Shown: positions 8,408 to 16,182 of the stretch, piece by piece
Position numbering within the stretch: position 1 is the stretch's first letter
Layout: every line of letters starts with the position of its first letter
Assembly: GCA_964569025.1 (NCBI GenBank)
Contig: CAZMSQ010000014.1
Coordinates: 1 to 60,784, forward strand
Direction: 5' to 3'
DNA from: CAZMSQ01 sp964569025
GTDB lineage: Bacteria > Bacteroidota > Bacteroidia > Chitinophagales > Saprospiraceae
Length of the DNA stretch: 60,784 nucleotides
Program-made: the position numbers and the translations under genes
The notes under the pieces: generated by a model
Databases searched by the model: none
What the model saw: only the letters and a program-made list of their open reading frames with translations
Told to the model about the DNA's origin: nothing

Positions 8408-9472
8408 TTATCTCGACTGTCTGAATTCTCGAAAAGAAGTGGAGAATGTAAAATGGGTGGCGCCCCCGGCAAGGTGAAAAAACTCGTGGCCAAACCCAAC
8501 CCGAAATCGGGCCAGTTTTATACCAAATCCGAGGGAAAAACCGGTCAGGCTTCTGAGGTCTCGCACGGTTAGCTCCTGTCTGCGCAAGTGATTGTAAGCC
8601 ACACGGAGGCGCAGGTTTTCGTTTTGACCAAATAGAAACTCCCCGCTGAAAATGAGGTGCCGGAAGAAATTGTCAACCTGCCGCCCGAAGGCACTTTGTC
8701 CGGAAGGGTCCTCTTCATCTCCGAATAGTGGCGTATTTTCCACAGCATTTGGATTGTCAAAGACAAGATTCCAGCGCTGGAGGTTGGTGGCTGTTACCGA
8801 AAATCTAAACGGCAAATATTTGAGTCGCTGAGAGAGACCGAGCTGAATGTCCAGCGGCATTGACTCCCGGTTACCAGGCACGTAGGTGGTCAGCTGGGTG
8901 CCTGCGTTTCGGAAGACCAACCCGATAGACAAGCGATCTTCGTCTGAATGATACCAGGCCCCCACATCGCCAGCCAGCCCCCAGGATGTATAACTGCCCA
9001 TGACGGAATTGACCACCCTGAGGTTGGCACCAATGGTAAGGCGTTCATAAAGAGGGGTTGACATGCCAAAATACAGAGCTGTTTCCGAGGCATTTACCGG
9101 CCCCAATGGATTTTGAAACTCGTCTAATCCTTCAAACTCTCCGTATCCGGCATGCTGAATTCCAAACTGCCAGGTCATGCCGCTGCGTTGTGCATGGTGG
9201 CTATATGCAAAGTGGCTGTACCCGATACCACCGGGGTGAAACCGATGGTTAAAAGTCAGGGCCTGGTGCATCTGCGAATCAAGCAGGGCTGGATTTATGG
9301 CGGCGAGACTGAGGTCTCCGTCGCTGACCGTGATGAGCGTACCTCCCAGTCCGGTTACCCTGGCCGAGGGCGCAAATTGCAGTACCGGAAAGACGCTGCG
9401 GCCACCGTTTTGCCCGATCAGGGCAGGGGTGCTTACAAGAAAGAAACAGAGTAGGATGAATAGAAATCGCAT
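8408..9472 (-). CDS. porQ: Type IX secretion system protein PorQ
   Basis: 354 residues with a signal peptide (MRFLFILLCFFLVSTPALIG). The mature start SVFPVLQFAPSARVTGLGG and the NPALL motif are typical of the PorV/PorQ branch of FadL-like outer-membrane beta-barrels. The length and the lack of a long plug fit PorQ better than PorV. In Porphyromonas gingivalis PorQ works with PorZ in the T9SS attachment complex that handles cargo sorting domains at the surface. No PorU/PorV/PorZ gene is nearby, but the plug gene and a T9SS-tailed protein lie in this window. It starts 24 bases after the MORN-type lipoprotein gene, likely one transcript. Confidence 0.85.
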   Translation of the reverse strand: MRFLFILLCFFLVSTPALIGQNGGRSVFPVLQFAPSARVTGLGGTLITVSDGDLSLAAINPALLDSQMHQALTFNHRFHPGGIGYSHFAYSHHAQRSGMTWQFGIQHAGYGEFEGLDEFQNPLGPVNASETALYFGMSTPLYERLTIGANLRVVNSVMGSYTSWGLAGDVGAWYHSDEDRLSIGLVFRNAGTQLTTYVPGNRESMPLDIQLGLSQRLKYLPFRFSVTATNLQRWNLVFDNPNAVENTPLFGDEEDPSGQSAFGRQVDNFFRHLIFSGEFLFGQNENLRLRVAYNHLRRQELTVRDLRSLTGFSLGFGIKLARFRVGFGHEFFHLAGGATHFTFSTSFREFRQSR

Positions 9473-9496
9473 GCGTCAGTCAGGCTTGCTGAGTGT

Positions 9497-10132
9497 TTAT
9501 TCCGGAACCATGGCACCTTCAAGCGTCCAAATGACTTTCCCGCGCCCGCGTTCGTATTCCATGGTGCGGACATGCACACCGTTTTCGTCATATATCTTGA
9601 ATGTACCATGCAGATTGTCGCCGTCCAGATAGCCCCCTTCTTCCATCAACTTGCCATTCGGATGCCAAGTCCTGAACGGCCCGTTTTCAAGATTATCCCT
9701 GAAGGTCAGCTCCTGATAAAGCTGCCCGTTCGGATAAAACCGCTTCCAAAGACCGCTCATGGTATTGTCTGCATATTGGCCCTCACTTTCTGGCGTTCCA
9801 TCCGCATACCACGATTTGTAGGGCCCTTCAAAGAGCCCCTTCTGGTAGGTCTCTTCAATCATGAGCATGCCATTGGGGTGGTACAGCCTGCGAATTCCAT
9901 CCAGCGTATCCTGCACATACTGTGATTCCTCAAAAACCTGCCCGTCTTCATAATAACTTTTGAATGTCCCCATTCTCAATCCACTCTTCTTGTCCACTTG
10001 ATACCGGGCAGTGATACGGCCCTCCGCATTCGCTTTTTCAAGCCACTCACGACTGGAACAGGATGTCCAAAGGGACGCCATGGCCACCATTGCCAGGAAA
10101 AACCATCCATTGCATTTGACGTTCATTGCCAT
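9497..10132 (-). CDS. MORN-like (YwqK-type) repeat lipoprotein
   Basis: About 211 residues from the ATG at 10132; the ATG at 10126 is as likely, and an upstream start near 10201 adds a non-signal segment. A lipoprotein signal (FFLAMVAMASLWTSC) precedes about six repeats of the type YxNGxLxEExxYxxGxxxGxxKxWY. Such repeats make the family commonly named 'YwqK family antitoxin', but a lipoprotein located next to porQ is unlikely to be an antitoxin. An envelope role is inferred only from the signal and the neighbour. It runs divergently from dtd. Confidence 0.75.
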   Translation of the reverse strand: MAMNVKCNGWFFLAMVAMASLWTSCSSREWLEKANAEGRITARYQVDKKSGLRMGTFKSYYEDGQVFEESQYVQDTLDGIRRLYHPNGMLMIEETYQKGLFEGPYKSWYADGTPESEGQYADNTMSGLWKRFYPNGQLYQELTFRDNLENGPFRTWHPNGKLMEEGGYLDGDNLHGTFKIYDENGVHVRTMEYERGRGKVIWTLEGAMVPE

Positions 10133-10256
10133 TGATTCGTAATTTCGGCGGCTACCCCCACTAAACGAAGGGTATTGGTTCAGCGTATGAGCAGCAATCA
10201 AAAATAAGAGGTGGGAGGCAGAATTGGGAAAAAATGTGTATCCTTTGCTTAAAAAA

Positions 10257-10709
10257 ATGCGAGTTTTGATTCAAAGGGTGGCGGAAGCCTCTGTGACAGT
10301 ACAAGGAGCGGTGATTGGCAAGATAGGGGCAGGGTTACTCATTTTTTTGGGGATTGAAGAAGCCGATGGTGCGGAAGATATCCAATGGTTGGTTCGGAAA
10401 ATCAGCCAGCTCCGCATTTTCCCCGATACAGACGGCATTATGAACCACTCGGTCATCGATGTAGTTGGGGAGCTGATGGTGGTCAGTCAGTTCACCCTTC
10501 ATGCCAGCACGAAAAAGGGCAACCGTCCATCATACATCAAGTCTGCCCGTCCGGAAATTGCAGTACCTCTGTACCGGCAGTTTATTGAAGAATTGAAGAG
10601 CGCCTCCGGAAGGCCAGTCGCCTCAGGGAAGTTTGGTGCTGATATGAAAGTGGCCCTCATTAACGATGGCCCTGTGACGATCTGGATAGACTCAAAAATG
10701 CGCGAATAA
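10257..10709 (+). CDS. dtd: D-aminoacyl-tRNA deacylase
   Basis: 150 residues, the usual family length. The enzyme hydrolyses D-amino acids and misattached glycine from tRNA. The family motifs are MRVLIQRVAEASVTV at the start, SQFTLHAS (active-site region) and NDGPVTIWID (the cross-subunit Gly-Pro motif). The start at 10257 was chosen because the family begins exactly at MRVLIQRV; the frame is open from 10224. A box-like TATCCTTTG lies at 10240-10248. The stop overlaps the mazG start by one base, indicating translational coupling. Confidence 0.93.
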   Translation: MRVLIQRVAEASVTVQGAVIGKIGAGLLIFLGIEEADGAEDIQWLVRKISQLRIFPDTDGIMNHSVIDVVGELMVVSQFTLHASTKKGNRPSYIKSARPEIAVPLYRQFIEELKSASGRPVASGKFGADMKVALINDGPVTIWIDSKMRE

Positions 10710-11071
10710 TGGATGAATCGAACCAGCCGATGTCTCTCAGAGATGTGCAACAAACGGTTGATGATTGGATTAAAACGATTGGTCAGCGTTACTTCAGTGA
10801 GCTGACCAACATGGCCATTCTCACAGAGGAAGTAGGTGAGTTGGCCCGTCTGATGGCAAGACTGTACGGCGAGCAATCGTTCAAACACCCCGAGCAAGAA
10901 GCGCGCGCACAAACAGATCTGGCCGATGAAATGGCTGATGTGCTGTTTGTACTTGTCTGTCTGGCAAATCAAACTGGGGTCGATCTTCAGGAGGCCCTCA
11001 GCGCAAATCTTCAGAAAAAAACGGTCCGGGATGCAGACCGCCACCGCACGAACCCAAAACTGAAGTCCTGA
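10709..11071 (+). CDS. MazG-like nucleotide pyrophosphohydrolase
   Basis: 120 residues. It has the all-alpha NTP pyrophosphatase signature: EEVGELARLMARL (first metal-binding Glu pair) and DLADEMADVLFVLVCLAN (E/D pair of the fourth helix). The short, single-domain form matches MazG-like house-cleaning dNTPases rather than full-length MazG. It overlaps dtd by one base, so the two are probably translated together. The 3' end meets the T9SS plug gene, 12 bases away, in a convergent arrangement. Confidence 0.88.
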   Translation: MDESNQPMSLRDVQQTVDDWIKTIGQRYFSELTNMAILTEEVGELARLMARLYGEQSFKHPEQEARAQTDLADEMADVLFVLVCLANQTGVDLQEALSANLQKKTVRDADRHRTNPKLKS

Positions 11072-11090
11072 CTTGACTTGGAGTCAGTCA
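11069..11090. terminator. Hairpin over the convergent stops of mazG and the plug gene
   Basis: TGACTTGACT and AGTCAGTCA can pair with one bulge around a TGG loop. The mazG stop (11069-11071) and the opposing plug-gene stop (11084-11086) both fall inside the stem. There is no good T-run on either side, so function as a bidirectional terminator is only a suggestion. Confidence 0.3.
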
Positions 11091-12364
11091 TTTGAGTTGA
11101 TGACTGCGGCGCCCATGAGCCGGTCATAGCGCTCGCCAAAAGGGCGGTAATACGCGAGAATGAGATAGTCATTTTCAGTCTCATACCAATTGCCTTCAAA
11201 TTCTGCGTAATCTACAGGCCCGCCATTGGAGGGCACCAGTCCGTAGGCATAATTATAGAACCCCTGTTTCATCCTGACTTTTCCCACATAGCCGGATACT
11301 GCCGGGTTGTAAGCCATTTTTGCCCAAGGCATCGGGAGCCAGTCAGTAAAACCCCCGATGATGTAGACATCATGGTCTGAGAAGTTCACACTGCTTTTGA
11401 GCTGGAAAAATACATCGGCATAGTCGGCCGCAAGGTCTTGATCCTGAGCATCGAAAGTTTGGATGACAAATTTGCCGTTGATGTCTTGCTCGAAAAGATA
11501 AGGCGCCGTCTCCCGATCGGGTTCGGGCCTGACACGCACCTCGAAGTGAGTTACAAGCCGGTCGATGCGCTCAATTTTTTCGGCTTTGGAATTGAGGGTT
11601 CGGATGTCGAGAAAGCGAAATTCTTTTCCAGCGGGAAAGACCACCCGGTTCTGGTAATCAAAATTGAGCTCTTCGCCACGGGAAAAGCGGGGAGGCAGTC
11701 CAATGATGGCATTATCCCACCGGCCATTTTGCAGTACAGAGGCATAGACTTCAGTCTGTGGATTCCGAATATCAATACCCTTGTGCCCCACAAAAAAGTC
11801 GATTTCCTGATGGGTTTGCGTCAGGCTCACGTCCCGGGGGTTGATGACTCTGCCCATAACCTTAAAGCCGGTTTCTACGACCATAAAACGACGCGTGAAA
11901 ACCAGAAATCTGTCATCGGTCACATCAAAGACCTTCAGGATATAATTCCCGCTCTTGGTCCACCCGATATCGCGATTTGGCAGCGCCAGCAGATAATTGG
12001 TAAAGTTGGTGCGGGTATTGAATGAGAATTCGTAATCGTTGATGTATTCTTCCTGAAAGGATACGAGATATTCCATTTCCGCCAGATTGGATGGAGTCCA
12101 GTCGGCATTGCAGTGGTGAATAGAATATTTATAGTCTTTGCCATCTCCTTGCAGGTCGTCAAATGTAAGCACCAGTCTTGTGTTGCTGTTCAGGTCAATG
12201 AGAGGCGCACTCAGCGGAATACCTTCGACATGAAATTTGACAGACCGGATGTAGTCTGCAAAGACTTCATCGCTAAATACCTGTGAATTTTGGGCAGAAA
12301 GGTTTCCAAGCGTACACGAGGAGAGTACCAATACACCAATGGCATACCTGAAGAGTTGAATCAT
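11084..12364 (-). CDS. Type IX secretion system plug protein (DUF5103 family)
   Basis: 426 residues with a signal peptide (SSCTLGNLSAQ). The sequence matches the DUF5103 family: IRSVKFHVEGIPLSAPLIDL, LTFDDLQGDGKDYKYSIHHC, then a stretch with NADWTPSNL and a late DHDVYIIGGFTDW. In the Flavobacterium T9SS structure this family is the Plug that closes the periplasmic side of the SprA channel when PorV is absent. The N-terminal half would be the beta-rich plug domain. It is transcribed alone on the minus strand. A lipobox-like SSC is present but lies before the AQN cut site. Confidence 0.85.
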   Translation of the reverse strand: MIQLFRYAIGVLVLSSCTLGNLSAQNSQVFSDEVFADYIRSVKFHVEGIPLSAPLIDLNSNTRLVLTFDDLQGDGKDYKYSIHHCNADWTPSNLAEMEYLVSFQEEYINDYEFSFNTRTNFTNYLLALPNRDIGWTKSGNYILKVFDVTDDRFLVFTRRFMVVETGFKVMGRVINPRDVSLTQTHQEIDFFVGHKGIDIRNPQTEVYASVLQNGRWDNAIIGLPPRFSRGEELNFDYQNRVVFPAGKEFRFLDIRTLNSKAEKIERIDRLVTHFEVRVRPEPDRETAPYLFEQDINGKFVIQTFDAQDQDLAADYADVFFQLKSSVNFSDHDVYIIGGFTDWLPMPWAKMAYNPAVSGYVGKVRMKQGFYNYAYGLVPSNGGPVDYAEFEGNWYETENDYLILAYYRPFGERYDRLMGAAVINSND

Positions 12365-12486
12365 CTCTCTCTTTTTTTCAAAACTACGGTTTTTCCGGCC
12401 TTCTTCGAAATCAGAGACCGGCAGGTTTTTTCGACATTTCCTTATGCCCGAACATTTGGCCTGTCTTTCGGGTTAGACCCGTCAGT

Positions 12487-13020
12487 ATGATAATTGAAGC
12501 ACATCACGTAGTCACGCTGGCCTACGAACTGCGCGAGGGATCTCCCGATGGCGAGCTATTGGAGCGCATGGATTCAAACTACCCGTTTCGTTTCCTGTTC
12601 GGCACAGGCGCCCTGCTGCCAGCCTTTGAGGACCGCTTGCAAGGACTTTCAGAGGGCGACCGGTTCGCTTTTCTGCTCAGCCCCGAACAAGCCTATGGTC
12701 CGGTAGAGCCCGGGAATATCATAAACGTACCCCGAGAGGCTTTTCGCATGGATGGCGAAGAACCCGCCAATCTGGTGGTTGCGGGCAATTTTGTCAGCCT
12801 TACCGACGATGAAGGCGAGAGTCATCACGGCAAAATTCTCGAATTTGACGAAGGAAAAGTACGTGTAGATTTTAATCATGCCATGGCTGGTAAGTCGCTT
12901 TACTTTGATGGGGTGGTGCTCAATATCCGAATCGCCACTGTCGATGAACTCATCCGCCGCCATTATCTGGAGGAAGACGGCCTTCGCACCCATGATGATG
13001 ACGAGGAAGCGCTCTGGTAA
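12487..13020 (+). CDS. SlyD-like FKBP-type peptidyl-prolyl isomerase
   Basis: 177 residues, cytoplasmic. The opening MIIEAHHVVTLAYELREG, then FLFGTGALLPAFEDRLQGL and FAFLLSPEQAYG, matches SlyD: an FKBP fold with an inserted chaperone flap domain (roughly residues 70-130, including GNFVSLTDDEGESHHGKI). The His-rich metal-binding tail of E. coli SlyD is missing; the tail here is acidic (HDDDEEALW). The ravA-like gene starts 15 bases downstream, so the two are probably co-transcribed. Confidence 0.88.
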   Translation: MIIEAHHVVTLAYELREGSPDGELLERMDSNYPFRFLFGTGALLPAFEDRLQGLSEGDRFAFLLSPEQAYGPVEPGNIINVPREAFRMDGEEPANLVVAGNFVSLTDDEGESHHGKILEFDEGKVRVDFNHAMAGKSLYFDGVVLNIRIATVDELIRRHYLEEDGLRTHDDDEEALW

Positions 13021-13035
13021 CAATCTTCAAAATCT

Positions 13036-14598
13036 ATGAATACCGCTACCATGCAGGAAATCAGGACGCGTACGGCTACCCTTCTCGAGGGGCTGACTGA
13101 CGGACTGTATGAGCGCGAGGGAGCCGTCAGGCTGGCTTTATTGTCAGCTGTAGCGGGAGAAAGTATTTTCCTGCTCGGCCCGCCGGGCGTCGGCAAGAGT
13201 CTGATTGCGAGGCGGCTGAAATACGCGTTTCTTGACGGCACCTCGTTTGAGTACCTGATGACCCGCTTTAGCACGCCAGATGAAATCTTTGGCCCGGTCT
13301 CAATCAAAATGCTCAAAGAGCAAGACAGCTATCAGCGGCTGACTGATAAATATCTGCCCGGGGCCAATGTTATTTTCCTTGACGAAATTTGGAAAGCAGG
13401 CCCTTCCATTCAAAATGCCTTGCTGACCATTCTCAACGAAAAAATGTATCGCAACGGAGGAGAGGATATGAAGGTCAACATCCAGGCCATCATCACCGCT
13501 TCCAATGAGTTGCCGCCCCGATCAGAACAACTGGCCCCCATTTGGGACCGCTTTCTCATCAGGCTTGAGCTTACTGGAATCAGGGAGTATCGCAATTTCA
13601 TTGACATGATTACCGACACCCGTGATGTCTATGAAGATGCGCTGGATGAGGGCTGTAAAATCAGACTTGGTGAATTGCGAGAGTGGAGCCCACAGATCGA
13701 CCAGGTTAAGGTCCCGCCAGAAGTGCTCAATACCATCCAACTTGTAAAGTCGGGCATCGACCGTTACAATGAGAGCCCGAATCCCGCGGCAGGCCGTATT
13801 CCCGTGTTTGACAGGCGCTGGAAAAAAATCGTCCGGCTCCTTCGCACTTCCGCTTTTCTTAATGGCCGTGAGTCTGTGGATCTCATGGATTGCTTTCTCA
13901 TGGTCCATTGCCTCTGGAGCGAGACCGGGCAGATTGAAGTGGTTAGGGAAATGGTCAGCGAAGCCATTCGAAAGCACGGCTACTCGGTGGCGTCGCACTT
14001 GCACATGCTGAGGGCTGAAGTTCGCGAATTGGAAGAGGAGGTGGAGAATGAAGTAAAGGTGAAGCATATCAGGGCCGGTGAAGAACTCCTGCTCGTTCAT
14101 GAGGAGTATTACCGCCTGTTGAAGAATGAAGAAAAATTTGAAGGCTGCCTGATTCCGGCCAGACAATTTCACGGTCTGCAAATCGACCCTCCCGAAGTGG
14201 TCAATCTGTACGATGAACAGCAGGTCCTTCGAAACCGGTTGCAGGCCTGTAAGCATTCCCGCCAGCATCATGTGGATGTATTCCACAATTCCGTAAAACA
14301 CACCATTCCGCTCGAAACTCACGCAACGGAGCACACTGAGATTATCTTCCGGAAACCCCACCTCCTGGTCGAACAGCACTGGGACGAACGGATTGCGCAG
14401 GTCCGCAAAGCCATCTCTCAACATCTCGAACGTCTTCGTACAGACCCGCCGGCCCAAATCAAGGGCCTGAAAGAAAACATCTTTGTGCCTGAAGAATTGG
14501 CAGATATTGTGGTAGCGAACCTGAGGGAGGTCATCGATGCCCTTCTCAATCTGCAGTTGCGGCTCGATAAAGTGGAGCATCTCTACAAAAATGCCTGA
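13036..14598 (+). CDS. MoxR-family AAA+ ATPase, RavA type
   Basis: 520 residues. It follows E. coli RavA closely from the N-terminus: GLTDGLYEREGAVRLALLSA, Walker A GPPGVGKS, FEYLMTRFSTPDEIFGP, Walker B VIFLDEIWKAGPSIQNALLT, then the RRWKKIVRLLRTSAFLNGR helical segment. The C-terminal third is charged and coiled-coil-like (about residues 330-360), with the rest less conserved. RavA works with the VWA protein ViaA as a chaperone on respiratory complexes. No VWA gene lies beside it here; the next gene is a pirin 93 bases away. The ATPase call is firm; the RavA role is inferred. Confidence 0.88.
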   Translation: MNTATMQEIRTRTATLLEGLTDGLYEREGAVRLALLSAVAGESIFLLGPPGVGKSLIARRLKYAFLDGTSFEYLMTRFSTPDEIFGPVSIKMLKEQDSYQRLTDKYLPGANVIFLDEIWKAGPSIQNALLTILNEKMYRNGGEDMKVNIQAIITASNELPPRSEQLAPIWDRFLIRLELTGIREYRNFIDMITDTRDVYEDALDEGCKIRLGELREWSPQIDQVKVPPEVLNTIQLVKSGIDRYNESPNPAAGRIPVFDRRWKKIVRLLRTSAFLNGRESVDLMDCFLMVHCLWSETGQIEVVREMVSEAIRKHGYSVASHLHMLRAEVRELEEEVENEVKVKHIRAGEELLLVHEEYYRLLKNEEKFEGCLIPARQFHGLQIDPPEVVNLYDEQQVLRNRLQACKHSRQHHVDVFHNSVKHTIPLETHATEHTEIIFRKPHLLVEQHWDERIAQVRKAISQHLERLRTDPPAQIKGLKENIFVPEELADIVVANLREVIDALLNLQLRLDKVEHLYKNA

Positions 14599-14648
14599 AT
14601 AAACTCACCCATGCCCGAAGAGAACTAATTTTCTGAATGATCGTTTTG

Positions 14649-14655
14649 TACTTTG
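14649..14655 (+). promoter_or_regulatory. Candidate -7 box TACTTTG for the pirin gene
   Basis: TGTACTTTG lies about 37 bases before the ATG at 14692, in the gap behind the RavA-type gene. It is identical to the 9-mer before the adhesin gene. The spacing inside the box is one base short of the TAnnTTTG consensus. Confidence 0.35.
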
Positions 14656-14691
14656 GCTTCATTCATTTGACACCAAAGACGATATCGGACC

Positions 14692-15576
14692 ATGAACAGA
14701 AAAAGTTTTTTGAAAAATACTCTTCTTGGGGCTTTCGGAATTGCTGTGGGTGCGAAGTCAGCGCAGGGAGCTCCGCAGACCAACCGATCCAGATCTACCT
14801 ATGACAAACTGATGGATCAGGTCGGTTTCAATCATTTACCAAATCAGGAGATCACCACCATGAAAACAGTATTGCACAAGGCAGGAACGCGAGGCCATGC
14901 AAATCACGGCTGGCTTGATACCAGTCACACCTTCAGTTTCGCGAATTATTACAATCCGGACCGTATGCATTTTGGTGTCTTACGGGTACTGAACGATGAT
15001 CGTGTGGCTCCAGGTAGAGGATTTGGCAGGCATCCGCATGACAATATGGAAATAATATCCATTCCTTTGGAAGGAGATCTCGAACACAAAGACAGCATGG
15101 GCAATGTGGCTGTTATTAAACAGGGCGACCTCCAGGTGATGAGTGCCGGGACAGGGATATATCACAGCGAATACAATAAAAATGCTGACCAGGAGGTCAA
15201 ATTTCTCCAGATTTGGCTCTTCCCGAATAAAAAGAATGTCGCCCCTCGCTATGATCAGATACGTCTGCCTGAGGAGGATATGGAAAACCGACTGTGTCAA
15301 ATTCTTTCTCCCAATGCCGATGATGAGGGTGTTTGGATACACCAGCAAGCATGGTTTCACATGGGCAACCTTCGTCCGGGGTTTTCTGAAACCTATACGA
15401 CTCGTCAGTCAGGAAATGGTGTCTATGCCTTTGTCATCAATGGGGAGGTGACCATTGAAGGGCAAGGTCTCGGGCCACGTGATGGATTTGGCATCTGGGA
15501 TACCAGCCAAATCAGAATTCAGGCAGATTCCATGGCGCGCCTTCTCCTGATGGAAGTACCCATGCATATCAGCTGA
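14692..15576 (+). CDS. Pirin family protein with an export-type N-terminus
   Basis: 294 residues. From residue 57 (MKTVLHKAGTRGHANHGWL) the chain is a bicupin pirin of the YhhW type: RHPHDNMEIISIPLEGDLEH carries the metal-binding His/Glu set (HxH, then E and H). Many pirins act as quercetin 2,3-dioxygenases or redox-sensing cofactors in the cytoplasm. The unusual part is residues 1-56, which begin MNRKSFLKNTLLGAFGIAVG, a Tat/Sec-like leader. An alternative start at 14860, preceded by AGGAG, would give the usual cytoplasmic form. DUF2214 follows after 26 bases. Confidence 0.85.
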   Translation: MNRKSFLKNTLLGAFGIAVGAKSAQGAPQTNRSRSTYDKLMDQVGFNHLPNQEITTMKTVLHKAGTRGHANHGWLDTSHTFSFANYYNPDRMHFGVLRVLNDDRVAPGRGFGRHPHDNMEIISIPLEGDLEHKDSMGNVAVIKQGDLQVMSAGTGIYHSEYNKNADQEVKFLQIWLFPNKKNVAPRYDQIRLPEEDMENRLCQILSPNADDEGVWIHQQAWFHMGNLRPGFSETYTTRQSGNGVYAFVINGEVTIEGQGLGPRDGFGIWDTSQIRIQADSMARLLLMEVPMHIS

Positions 15577-15602
15577 TTCTTTTACCAAGCCCTCCTGCAC
15601 AT

Positions 15603-16046
15603 ATGACTTGGGAAATTCTGTTTAGATATCTGCACTTGCTGAGTATCCTTCTGGTTGGAGCTGCCATTTTTGCGGAAAATATTCTGATATCAAGGCAACT
15701 GTCCGGGCGTGAGGTGCGAAGGCTCGCCAAACTCGATGGGTTGTACGGATTGGGAGCCATTCTCATTCTGACATTTGGACTCGTGCTGTGGTTCGGGGTT
15801 GGCAAAGACTCTGAGTATTATTCCAATAATTGGATATTTCATCTGAAACTCGGGCTTTTTTTTCTACTCGGAGCCTTTTCAATATATCCAACAGTTTTTT
15901 TTCTAAAGCACCGAAAATGTTCCGACGATGTATCGGTTGTCGTTCCTAATCTCGTCCTGAGAATGGTCCGTATTGAGTTGGGCCTGCTCGCTTTGATTCC
16001 TTTGCTCGCGACACTCATGGCCAAAGGGATTGGCTATTTTGGCTGA
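15603..16046 (+). CDS. DUF2214-like integral membrane protein
   Basis: 147 residues with four hydrophobic segments (about residues 7-25, 48-66, 82-100 and 125-142). The spaced pattern RYLHLLSILLVGAAIFAE and IFHLKLGLFFLLGAFSIYPT resembles DUF2214/CopD-like four-helix membrane proteins with His residues in helices 1 and 3, which may bind haem or copper. No function is established. It follows the pirin gene by 26 bases and is probably in the same transcript. Confidence 0.7.
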   Translation: MTWEILFRYLHLLSILLVGAAIFAENILISRQLSGREVRRLAKLDGLYGLGAILILTFGLVLWFGVGKDSEYYSNNWIFHLKLGLFFLLGAFSIYPTVFFLKHRKCSDDVSVVVPNLVLRMVRIELGLLALIPLLATLMAKGIGYFG

Positions 16047-16131
16047 TTTTCAATCTTGTAGTGTGGCAGATTATTTACGAATCAGTCACGATATAGACTT
16101 TGTTTTACGGAATGGCCTCGCAATGAGTTCG

Positions 16132-16139
16132 TACCTTTA
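16132..16139 (+). promoter_or_regulatory. -7-like box TACCTTTA before the PUL regulator
   Basis: TACCTTTA differs from TAnnTTTG in the last base only and lies 44 bases before the ATG at 16183. The same 8-mer stands before secA. No proper -33 TTG was found. Confidence 0.35.
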
Positions 16140-16182
16140 AGAGTATGTTGTGTTGTGCAGAGCTGTAGGAAATGGAGTGCAA

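Noticed and set aside
9497..10132. Toxin-antitoxin system (YwqK family name)
   Set aside because: The protein is a lipoprotein and no toxin gene is adjacent; the name is only a family label.
16150..16182. GTG start for the PUL regulator
   Set aside because: The ATG at 16183 starts a good signal peptide; the extra residues would spoil it.
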